Shown piece by piece: positions 1 to 5,378 of a stretch of 5,629 bases of DNA (the stretch's first letter is position 1; the number at the start of each line of letters is the position of its first letter). Below the pieces are notes generated by a model, which was not told where the DNA came from, did not search any database, and worked only from the letters and a program-made list of their open reading frames with translations. Position numbers and translations under genes: made by a program. The stretch is from positions 1 to 5,629 of the forward strand of contig CAYYBE010000023.1 in NCBI GenBank assembly GCA_964470345.1, read 5' to 3'. Source of the DNA: CAYYBE01 sp964470345. Lineage in GTDB: Bacteria > Babelota > Babeliae > Babelales > Babelaceae.

Positions 1-106
1 CGCTTGACCTCTTGAGCGCTTCCCGCGTATAGCTTAACCTGGGGACGGCGAAGAAACCGTCGATTTCGACCATAAACCGTGCATTTCGACCGTCTTTTTT
101 GACCAT
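1..106 (-). CDS. Possible partial gene, product unknown, leaving the left edge
   Basis: A minus-strand frame starts at ATG 106-104 and stays open for 35 codons to the window edge, beginning MVKKDGRNARF. A GGAG Shine-Dalgarno-like sequence (complement of 112-115) lies 5 bases before the ATG. The same frame is also open back to an ATG at 184-182, which would add 26 residues. I recognise no family. The evidence for coding is weak. A second minus-strand frame is also open to the edge, and the stretch contains three degenerate copies of one DNA motif. That pattern looks more like a protein-binding or insertion-sequence end than a coding region. The frame may be chance. Confidence 0.22.
   Translation of the reverse strand, partial: MVKKDGRNARFMVEIDGFFAVPRLSYTREALKRSS
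57..106. repeat. Three degenerate direct repeats, possible insertion-sequence terminus
   Basis: Three copies of a 17-base motif of the form CCGTnnATTTCGACCAT lie at 57-73, 77-93 and 90-106. The first two lie in an 18-base unit that matches at 16 of 18 positions with a 20-base period. The third is more diverged and overlaps the end of the second. Insertion sequences of the IS21 family typically carry several such short repeats near their ends as transposase-binding sites, so this could be a relic or the true end of one whose body lies to the left. No istA or istB coding sequence is visible here, so the assignment is an inference. Confidence 0.4.
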
Positions 107-200
107 AAGTTCTCCATAAAACCAAGTTGAAGGACAAACGGGCGCAATAACCCAAGTCTCCCATGCTCGTGCAAAAAGTCTCATATGTACTGAGCCAGCA

Positions 201-240
201 CAACCGTTTGACCTCCAAGGTTAATCTGTCAAACTTGTTG
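201..240. promoter_or_regulatory. Imperfect inverted repeat upstream of the ankyrin-like gene, possible operator
   Basis: GTTTGAC at 206-212 is the exact reverse complement of GTCAAAC at 228-234, separated by 15 bases. The symmetry extends outwards through CAAC at 201-204 and GTTG at 237-240, with small unpaired steps. A TAGAAT that could serve as a -10 element directly abuts the right arm at 241-246, although I see no good -35 at normal spacing. No T-run follows the repeat on the plus strand, so a rho-independent terminator is unlikely. A dimeric regulator site controlling the gene at 269 is the simplest reading, but no regulator gene is visible. Confidence 0.4.
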
Positions 241-268
241 TAGAATTACACACATTTTGGGGGAATTT

Positions 269-865
269 ATGAATCGATGCTATAAGAGCTTGGTCTTGGG
301 GTGTTTAATCCTAGGAACTTATGCAACATCTTGCCTGCAAGCAAAATCTACATATATGGGAGCAGGAACTTCTTATTGGGATAAACAATTTTATTATAAA
401 GTCATAGGAGCGCTAGCGGCCGCAGATTCAGGTAATCAAAGCGAACTCGGAAACCTATTAGCTGAGGGACTGGATGTTAACGAAAAGCTCTGGAATGGAC
501 AAACTCCTTTAAGCCATGTTGTTATTGCTGAATACTACTCTCCCGAAACAATTAAGTTACTTTTAGATCTTGGTGCAAAACCAGAAATTGAGCGTTCAGT
601 AGAGGATAGTCCAGTTCCTCTCAACCTGAACTCTGAAGAAAATAGATTACGTGAACGTTGGGCCCGAGAAGGCAAAGTATATTTTGTGCAATCACAAACA
701 ATGGATTTAAAAACTTTTTTTACACATTCAATAGAAAAAGCTGCAGCCCAAATAAAAAGATATGAAAAGGTCCTAAGCATGCTTGAACGAATGGATCCAG
801 TACAACCTTTCGTCCGCAATAATTTTTGCTTAGAAGACATGCTTGCTGAGAGCTCATTGGGATAA
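269..865 (+). CDS. Exported protein with ankyrin-like repeats
   Basis: This 198-residue protein has a lysine and arginine near its N-terminus, then a hydrophobic stretch (about residues 7-24) ending near SCLQA, which looks like a Sec signal peptide. The SC at residues 21-22 is only a poor lipobox. Residues about 57-105 resemble one and a half to two ankyrin repeats: LGNLLAEGLDVNEK, then GQTPLSHVV, then TIKLLLDLGAKPE. Ankyrin repeats bind other proteins and are common in host-associated bacteria, but no partner can be named. The rest is mostly polar and helical, ending in a motif around LSMLERMDPVQPFV (169-182). ATG 269 is preferred to the in-frame TTG at 257 because GGGGGAA at 259-265 then becomes the ribosome binding site. 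The next gene starts 24 bases downstream, so the two are probably co-transcribed. Confidence 0.85.
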   Translation: MNRCYKSLVLGCLILGTYATSCLQAKSTYMGAGTSYWDKQFYYKVIGALAAADSGNQSELGNLLAEGLDVNEKLWNGQTPLSHVVIAEYYSPETIKLLLDLGAKPEIERSVEDSPVPLNLNSEENRLRERWAREGKVYFVQSQTMDLKTFFTHSIEKAAAQIKRYEKVLSMLERMDPVQPFVRNNFCLEDMLAESSLG

Positions 866-889
866 TTTATTTTGTTCAGGGGAAAATAC

Positions 890-1534
890 ATGAACATCAA
901 ACATTTTGCAATCATCGCACTCACTGCTTCCAGTTCTTTTTATAACAAAGCAACTGAAGCACAAGAGCTTGAAATTTTGACCAAGCGTTGGCAAACAGAT
1001 CTATCCCTTGCAACGCAATTCTACGAATTTAGCAATAAACACGTTAGTTCGATTACTTTTAAGCCAGTCGAAACATGCCCCTTTCCACTTTACAAACCAC
1101 TACTTGCACATGAGCATATCAGTGCCGCTGAAAAGCAGATGCTTGAGCTCAAGCAAGAACTTCAAAATGCGCGGGATAATGGGGCTATAAAAGTTATCGT
1201 TTGCGATTTCATCACAAAAATTCCTAATCCAGAATTCAAAAATGTAAAAATCATAGGCATGGGGGTACGCATTCCCTCTCACCTGCCAATACATTTAGAA
1301 ACATTGTGGTCGTATTTAGACTTGATTACCACCGTCGTCAAAGATGTAAAGCCCGTCATTCTAACTCTTCAAGATCCAGAAGAGCGGATCCTAAGATTTA
1401 TCAAGATGGTACACCCATCAGGCACCGCCATCACCTATCCGGGGCCAAGAAAAGGTTTTGTATGCATTCCAGGGTATTTTTCAGAAGAAAAAGCGATCCT
1501 GCTTTATCGTGAATTCGTAAAGCTTGGGCTTTGA
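890..1534 (+). CDS. Exported protein of unknown function
   Basis: This 214-residue protein belongs to no family I recognise. Residues 1-24 look like a signal peptide, with a lysine near the start, a short hydrophobic core and a likely cut after ATEA. The mature part has a charged, probably helical stretch around residues 79-97 and then a hydrophobic beta-like strand, AIKVIVCDF (99-107). Single cysteines sit at 63, 105 and 192. The ATG at 890 is chosen over the in-frame TTG at 872 because AGGGGA at 878-883 fits as its ribosome binding site. The gene follows the ankyrin-like gene by 24 bases. It ends at TGA 1532-1534, yet the frame continues open for 34 codons with a sequence resembling the ankyrin-like protein's C-terminus. 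The reading frame shown may therefore be a truncated form. Confidence 0.78.
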   Translation: MNIKHFAIIALTASSSFYNKATEAQELEILTKRWQTDLSLATQFYEFSNKHVSSITFKPVETCPFPLYKPLLAHEHISAAEKQMLELKQELQNARDNGAIKVIVCDFITKIPNPEFKNVKIIGMGVRIPSHLPIHLETLWSYLDLITTVVKDVKPVILTLQDPEERILRFIKMVHPSGTAITYPGPRKGFVCIPGYFSEEKAILLYREFVKLGL

Positions 1535-1639
1535 ACGATAGAAAATCTGAAGCAAGCTCTGTCCATACTTGAAAGCTTTCCCCCAGTGCCTCCCTTGGTC
1601 AAAAATCACTATGAAACAATTTTTCATACGATCGGGTAA
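1535..1639 (+). pseudogene. In-frame coding tail beyond a TGA, possible interrupted C-terminus
   Basis: Directly after the TGA of the preceding gene, the same frame runs 34 codons to TAA at 1637-1639. Its translation includes LKQALSILESFPPVPPLV. Without gaps, 26 of its residues align with residues 161-186 of the ankyrin-like protein encoded at 269-865. There are 10 identities, including the LS, LE, PV, P, V and N positions, plus several conservative changes. I see no start codon or ribosome binding site of its own. Either a nonsense mutation has truncated the upstream gene, or this is the residue of a second ankyrin-type gene, or the TGA is read through. A sequencing error is also possible. 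Confidence 0.45.
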
Positions 1640-1655
1640 TAGATATATTTGAGCA

Positions 1656-1683
1656 TTGATTTTTCGCTCCAACTGCGTATACT
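1656..1683 (+). promoter_or_regulatory. Promoter of tRNA-His
   Basis: TTGATT at 1656-1661 and TATACT at 1678-1683 match the sigma-70 -35 and -10 consensus sequences at four of six and five of six positions. The spacer is 16 bases. Transcription would begin near 1690, about 20 bases before the tRNA. Confidence 0.65.
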
Positions 1684-1710
1684 GTCAACATACATTGAAA
1701 GTCATTTTAT

Positions 1711-1787
1711 GGTGAATGTAGCTCAGTTGGTAGAGCATCAGACTGTGGCTCTGAGGGTCGTGAGTTCGAGACTCACCATTCACCCCA
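1711..1787 (+). tRNA. tRNA-His (anticodon GTG)
   Basis: The complete cloverleaf can be drawn. The acceptor stem GTGAATG (1712-1718) pairs with CATTCAC (1777-1783). The D stem is GCTC/GAGC, and the anticodon stem is TCAGA/TCTGA around loop CTGTGGC, with anticodon GTG at 1745-1747. The T stem is GTGAG/CTCAC with loop TTCGAGA. The extra G at 1711 (position -1) faces discriminator C at 1784. This is the hallmark of histidine tRNA, recognised by histidyl-tRNA synthetase. CCA is encoded at 1785-1787. It appears to have its own promoter and to be transcribed alone or together with what follows. Confidence 0.97.
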
Positions 1788-1838
1788 GCCTTCGCCCTTC
1801 TCAGCAAGCTCTCCGAAGAGCACGAGGGCTATGGCTGG
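1785..1838. repeat. Nested palindrome overlapping the tRNA-His CCA end
   Basis: CCAGCC at 1785-1790 pairs with GGCTGG at 1833-1838. Inside it GCCCT (1794-1798) pairs with AGGGC (1825-1829), and the centre is a perfect GCTCT/AGAGC hairpin (1808-1821) with a 4-base loop. No T-run follows, so it is not a standard terminator. It resembles an interspersed palindromic repeat of the kind found beside tRNA genes in many bacteria, but only one copy is visible here. It could also act in 3'-end processing of the tRNA transcript. Confidence 0.5.
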
Positions 1839-1870
1839 CGCGGCCATGCTTCGATATTTACCCAAAAGGC

Positions 1871-1898
1871 TTCACATTCGGGTAAAACGGGGTAAACT
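1871..1898 (+). promoter_or_regulatory. Likely promoter of tRNA-Pro and the genes after it
   Basis: TTCACA at 1871-1876 (five of six -35 bases) and TAAACT at 1893-1898 are separated by 16 bases. Transcription would start near 1905, about 25 bases before the tRNA. No other promoter is evident before the gene at 2035. Confidence 0.5.
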
Positions 1899-1929
1899 AA
1901 GCAAAGAAATTTGAAATAAAGTAAGGTAT

Positions 1930-2005
1930 CGGGGTGTGGCGCAATTGGTAGCGCACTCGCTTTGGGAGCGAGGGGTTGTCGGTTCGAGTCTGGCCACCCC
2001 GACCA
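1930..2005 (+). tRNA. tRNA-Pro (anticodon TGG)
   Basis: All four stems form. The acceptor stem CGGGGTG (1930-1936) pairs with CACCCCG (1995-2001), and the D stem is GCGC/GCGC. The anticodon stem is CTCGC/GCGAG around loop TTTGGGA, which places TGG at 1963-1965. The T stem GTCGG/CTGGC contains two G-T pairs and closes loop TTCGAGT. The discriminator is A2002, and CCA is encoded at 2003-2005. With a suitably modified first anticodon base, this tRNA could read several or all proline codons. The downstream coding gene begins only 29 bases later. Confidence 0.97.
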
Positions 2006-2034
2006 TTTTTTAGAACAAATGGCGGGAGAGTTTT

Positions 2035-3003
2035 ATGAAGCAGATCAGTCGTCTCTTACACGGTCTTTTTTCCTCAAGACAAACTCTTGCACATCCAGTC
2101 TTTCTCTCTTTTTCGCTTTTCGCTTTCGCAAATGTACATACTGCACCTTTTCTGGGGTCATCATACGAACAGGTTCTTACTACTCTAAAGAGTTCAAGCA
2201 AACCTGGCCATGATGCACAGTTACTGTTAAATTTCGCCTATTGGTCCTGCATGCGTTCACAAACAACACTGACCACACAGACACAAGCACTTGCTGACCT
2301 TAAGCAAAGCTGGATGAGCTGGCAAAATTGCGCTCAAACACGCAGAAATCCCAGCACAGAAGTACCGTACCCCCAAGCCGTTGTGCGTGCTCCTCGCCCT
2401 GCAAAGACAAAGCTGAACCATCATGATTGCAATAAAACCTATGCAGCAATGCTTGAGCATGTCACGAAAATAGCAACGTTTGATCAAGCTGCCGTTAAAG
2501 AATTAATTCTCAAAACACGCTCACAAGCACGGCTGCTCGTAGCAAACTCCCTGACCGAAGCCTTCTCGGCTTTTGATGCTGAAATCACTGCCGCGCACCA
2601 AGCGCTGGTCGGCTCTGCCACACTTTTCCAAGAAAACAACAAGCTCCATAACACTGATCTCAAAAATTTTATCACCCAAGGGTTACTCCAAGTGCTCGAA
2701 AATGCGAGTGTACAATCATTTGCTAAACTCGATGCAGCTTACAATAGGGGCAGCGACAAGCTCTTTTATGCACTCTTTACCAGCCAAGAGCTCTTTACCA
2801 AAATCTGGATGCGCATTGAAACTGATCGCAAAGAGTATTACGAGCAACTCTTCAACCATGTTCGCAAGGCAATGGGCGAGCTCAAATGCTCATCTGAAAG
2901 CTACTACTCGCTTTTTGCGCCACAGGGCTTAATCAGTGATCAAACAAGTACTGCTCATCGCCTTAATTTGAGCACCGTTACGATTCCCCATACGCCCGCA
3001 TAG
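2035..3003 (+). CDS. Exported or membrane-anchored protein of unknown function
   Basis: This 322-residue protein belongs to no family I recognise. It has a basic N-terminal region of about 20 residues and a hydrophobic stretch at about 21-34. Either a signal peptide cut near HTA (35-37) or a single membrane anchor would fit. The remainder is predicted by eye to be largely helical and soluble, with a proline- and arginine-rich linker around 104-126. Four isolated cysteines (72, 99, 132, 285) could form disulfides outside the cytoplasm. ATG 2035 has GGGAGAG at 2024-2030 as a good ribosome binding site. The gene sits 29 bases after tRNA-Pro and 9 bases before rodA, so it probably shares transcripts with both. 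A role beside RodA in envelope growth is possible but rests on position alone. Confidence 0.85.
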   Translation: MKQISRLLHGLFSSRQTLAHPVFLSFSLFAFANVHTAPFLGSSYEQVLTTLKSSSKPGHDAQLLLNFAYWSCMRSQTTLTTQTQALADLKQSWMSWQNCAQTRRNPSTEVPYPQAVVRAPRPAKTKLNHHDCNKTYAAMLEHVTKIATFDQAAVKELILKTRSQARLLVANSLTEAFSAFDAEITAAHQALVGSATLFQENNKLHNTDLKNFITQGLLQVLENASVQSFAKLDAAYNRGSDKLFYALFTSQELFTKIWMRIETDRKEYYEQLFNHVRKAMGELKCSSESYYSLFAPQGLISDQTSTAHRLNLSTVTIPHTPA

Positions 3004-3012
3004 GTTTATTCC

Positions 3013-4113
3013 ATGATTGATCGGCGTTATTTTCGTTGTTTTGACTGGACTGGCTTTGTCCTGATTCTTATTCTCTCGTTTATTAGCTTAATTTTTGTCT
3101 ATAGCGCTACGTTTCGCCCCGACCAACCACCACTACCCTTTTTTAGTAAACAGCTCTTTGGGATTCTCTCAGGGCTTGGGATTTTCTTACTCACCAGTTG
3201 TATTGACTATCGTCGTCTCCAGCGTTGGGGCTATCTTCTTTTTTTTCTCACATTAGTCCTGCTCGTCTTCACGCTCCTCAAAGGCTCCATGGGGCTCGGC
3301 GCACGGCGCTGGATCAATTTAGGATTTATTAAATTCCAGCCATCAGAGCTTGCAAAGCTCTTTTTCCCCGCATTTTTTACCTACTCAATTTCTCTTACAC
3401 GCAACAAGAACCGCTCGTTCGGCTATTTTATTCCGCTATTGGTTATTTTGGGAGTAAGTACCGTTCTTATTTTAAAACAACCTGACCTTGGCACTGCCAT
3501 CATCGTCGGCTCTTCAGGGCTGCTGCTGATGTGGCTTGCAGGCATTGGTAAAAAATTCTTTATTTGGCTCTTTTTGATTGTTTGCGTTACAGCCCCTATT
3601 ACTTGGGCCTTCTTAAAACCATACCAAAAGCAGCGTATTGCTGTGTACTTTGGTGAAGGGGACAGCAGAAAAGAGCGCTATCAGATTGAACAATCTTGTA
3701 TTGCCATCGGCTCCGGTGGCGTTACGGGAAAAGGGTTTCTGCAAGGTACACAGAATATTTTGCAATTTTTGCCCGAAAGTAGAACCGACTTTATCTTTTC
3801 AGTTATCTGTGAAGAATGGGGTTTTATAGGAGCTCTCTTTGTTATTTTAATCTATCTCATTCTCTTTTTCCGCGCATTCTTTGTAATTGCAACGATAAAA
3901 GACTATTACGCACAACTCCTGGCCATCGGCCTTATTGTACATATCATTTTTTCAACAATCATTAATATGGGAATGGTTACCGGGCTGTTACCAATCGTCG
4001 GGATCCCCCTGCCACTCATCAGTTATGGCATCACCAACTCCTGGATTACGTTTGCTAGTTTAGGCTGGTTTAATAGCATTGCTATCAGGCGTTTTTATCA
4101 CACCGAATTGTAA
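3013..4113 (+). CDS. rodA: RodA/FtsW-family (SEDS) peptidoglycan glycosyltransferase, most likely RodA
   Basis: This 366-residue polytopic membrane protein, close to the roughly 370 residues of E. coli RodA, belongs to the SEDS family. These enzymes polymerise lipid II into glycan strands with a class B penicillin-binding protein. Family motifs appear in order: GARRWINLGFIKFQPSELAK (96-115), KQPDLGTA (155-162), and GKGFLQGTQ (239-247). FLPESRTDFIFSVICEEWG (252-270) follows, with Asp259 matching the catalytic Asp of E. coli RodA (Asp262). Last comes GMVTGLLPIVGIPLPLISYG (320-339). The GTQ and FLPE segments and the length favour RodA over FtsW. The usual SYGGS is changed here to SYGIT. Its ATG lies 9 bases after the preceding stop, with only a weak AGGT as ribosome binding site, which suggests translation coupled to the upstream gene. 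No partner transpeptidase gene is in the window. Confidence 0.95.
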   Translation: MIDRRYFRCFDWTGFVLILILSFISLIFVYSATFRPDQPPLPFFSKQLFGILSGLGIFLLTSCIDYRRLQRWGYLLFFLTLVLLVFTLLKGSMGLGARRWINLGFIKFQPSELAKLFFPAFFTYSISLTRNKNRSFGYFIPLLVILGVSTVLILKQPDLGTAIIVGSSGLLLMWLAGIGKKFFIWLFLIVCVTAPITWAFLKPYQKQRIAVYFGEGDSRKERYQIEQSCIAIGSGGVTGKGFLQGTQNILQFLPESRTDFIFSVICEEWGFIGALFVILIYLILFFRAFFVIATIKDYYAQLLAIGLIVHIIFSTIINMGMVTGLLPIVGIPLPLISYGITNSWITFASLGWFNSIAIRRFYHTEL

Positions 4114-4159
4114 TCACACATCCGAGAGTTAAGTCCCAGTGCACCGATTCGCTCACCAT

Positions 4160-4187
4160 TTGCAACTTATCTTACTTAGGTCATACT
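4160..4187 (+). promoter_or_regulatory. Possible promoter of the TraB/Tiki-like exported protein gene
   Basis: In the 122-base gap after rodA, TTGCAA (4160-4165) and CATACT (4182-4187) are separated by 16 bases. An overlapping TATACT at 4188-4193 is a better -10 by sequence but lacks a well-placed -35. No terminator hairpin is evident in the gap, so read-through from rodA cannot be excluded. Confidence 0.35.
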
Positions 4188-4235
4188 TATACTATAAGAA
4201 ACCCAAGAGCATTTTATTAAATAAAGGAACCTGCT

Positions 4236-5369
4236 ATGAAAAGCATCATGAGAACACTGGTAGTCATCACATGTTTAGCAACTACCACAACGAGCCCCGT
4301 TATTACCTTTCTCTCAAAGCATATAAGTCCAACAGGAAAACATGTTTACGTGCTCGGCGATTTTCATGGAACCTACGCTGGCGATGCTGTGGGGAAAAAG
4401 CAAATGGAAGCGGTCATAGCATTTGCTCAAAAGCTCGCTCAGCCTTGGTTTGTAGGAGAAGATATCGCTGGCTATGCAGGCAATGATAAAAATGTTAAAA
4501 AAGGGATAAAGAAATTACAGTCAACTGTTCGTAATGTGCGGCCAGATTGGCAACTCAATATACTATTCAAAAACAAAAAACTTGGCTGGCAAAGCATGTC
4601 TTTTGAACATGCTATGATCGGCTCTGTAGCTCTCTTTAAGGGGAACAATATTCCAGGAACTTCTGTTGAATTTCGCTACACTAAAGATGCTTCGTCATAT
4701 GGAGCTCCTATCGTATGTTCTGAGATACTCGCATCACTGGATACCATCGCCAAAGAAGCTCTTAATTATCGAGATGGAGAAAAGGTACAAGCTATTTATG
4801 AGGCAGCAGTAAAACAGTATTACTCTGATGAAGCACGACAAGCTCTTGAAAATCCCAAAGTTCAAAAGCTCACACTCCCTGCAGCATTTCCACCTGAAAA
4901 AGGTTTCAATCTTAGCATGCTCGGAGCGGTGCTGATGGTCCCAAGAATTCTCCATGAAATCTATACCCATAAAGACAACAACATTATCATTCTTGTCGGC
5001 GGAAAGCACGCGGAAGAAATTGCCAATATCTTGCCAATGCTGGGCTATAAGAGCGATAAAACCATGGCATCAGAAATCAATGAAGGCAGCAACCCTTTCA
5101 GTGGTATGGTCTATATCGCGCTCAAATTGCTTGATCTCGAGTCTTTTTTTGAGCAAGAACTTAAAGAATGCTCTGATAAAAAAGAATCAAAAGTATGCGC
5201 AAAAGATGAAACAGTTGCAAACATCCCCGCTACTCAACACAGCAATTCAAGTTCTTCTGCCGCTTCAGAGAGTGCAGGAGCAACAACGGCTGCGAGCTCT
5301 TCAAGCACCTCAAGCACTTCAGTAAACAGTGTTTCTTCAACAACAAAAATTGAGCCTCAAAACGCATAA
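4236..5369 (+). CDS. Exported protein with weak TraB/Tiki-like signatures and a Ser/Thr-rich tail
   Basis: This 377-residue protein has an N-terminal segment (1 to about 20) that looks like a signal peptide. The mature part starts with a strand and a GDxHGT motif, HVYVLGDFHGT (36-46), then a helix and WFVGEDIAGY (71-80). Late in the protein comes NNIIILVGGKHAEEIANILPMLGY (248-271), described here by its core VGGKHA. A strand-plus-histidine motif near the N-terminus and a second glycine-glycine-x-histidine strand near the end of the domain recall the TraB/Tiki/ChaN-like fold, some members of which are metal-dependent proteases. This is by eye and tentative. Residues about 335-370 are almost all Ser, Thr, Ala and Asn. 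Cysteines 311 and 321 lie just before this tail. ATG 4236 has AAAGGA (4223-4228) as ribosome binding site. The next gene follows 9 bases after the stop. Confidence 0.85.
   Translation: MKSIMRTLVVITCLATTTTSPVITFLSKHISPTGKHVYVLGDFHGTYAGDAVGKKQMEAVIAFAQKLAQPWFVGEDIAGYAGNDKNVKKGIKKLQSTVRNVRPDWQLNILFKNKKLGWQSMSFEHAMIGSVALFKGNNIPGTSVEFRYTKDASSYGAPIVCSEILASLDTIAKEALNYRDGEKVQAIYEAAVKQYYSDEARQALENPKVQKLTLPAAFPPEKGFNLSMLGAVLMVPRILHEIYTHKDNNIIILVGGKHAEEIANILPMLGYKSDKTMASEINEGSNPFSGMVYIALKLLDLESFFEQELKECSDKKESKVCAKDETVANIPATQHSNSSSSAASESAGATTAASSSSTSSTSVNSVSSTTKIEPQNA
5301..5318 (+). repeat. Two tandem 9-base units in the Ser/Thr-rich tail
   Basis: TCAAGCACC and TCAAGCACT stand in tandem and encode Ser-Ser-Thr twice. 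Such short in-frame repeats could let the tail change length by slippage, but two copies are few. Confidence 0.4.
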
Positions 5370-5378
5370 GGGCCTTGA

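Noticed and set aside
1..15. End of an IstB transposition helper protein reading into a TGA at 13-15
   Set aside because: Only four codons are visible, which is too little to support a call.
535..924. Minus-strand open frame of 129 codons opposite the ankyrin-like gene
   Set aside because: It lies antisense to a gene with a good start, signal peptide and recognisable repeats, and it has no recognisable domain of its own.
1532..1534. Genome-wide recoding of TGA as a sense codon
   Set aside because: None of the other protein genes in the window, over a thousand codons, contains an in-frame TGA, and tryptophan is always TGG. General recoding would be expected to show more.
1532..1534. Selenocysteine at the TGA
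   Set aside because: I see no clear SECIS-like hairpin just after the codon, and the aligned position in the ankyrin-like protein is not a cysteine.
1785..1838. Rho-independent terminator after tRNA-His
   Set aside because: The hairpin is imperfect and no run of T follows it.
1649..1885. Plus-strand open frame across tRNA-His
   Set aside because: It runs through a complete tRNA and the palindrome, with no ribosome binding site.
1962..2213. Plus-strand open frame starting inside tRNA-Pro
   Set aside because: It overlaps the tRNA and is out of frame with the well-supported gene at 2035.
2573..2932. Plus-strand frame of 119 codons inside the 2035-3003 gene
   Set aside because: It is wholly contained in a longer gene with a strong ribosome binding site, and it shows no independent signals.
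4954..5325. Plus-strand frame of 123 codons inside the 4236-5369 gene
   Set aside because: It is an out-of-frame shadow. Its Gln/Leu-rich end simply reflects the Ser/Thr-rich tail read in another frame.
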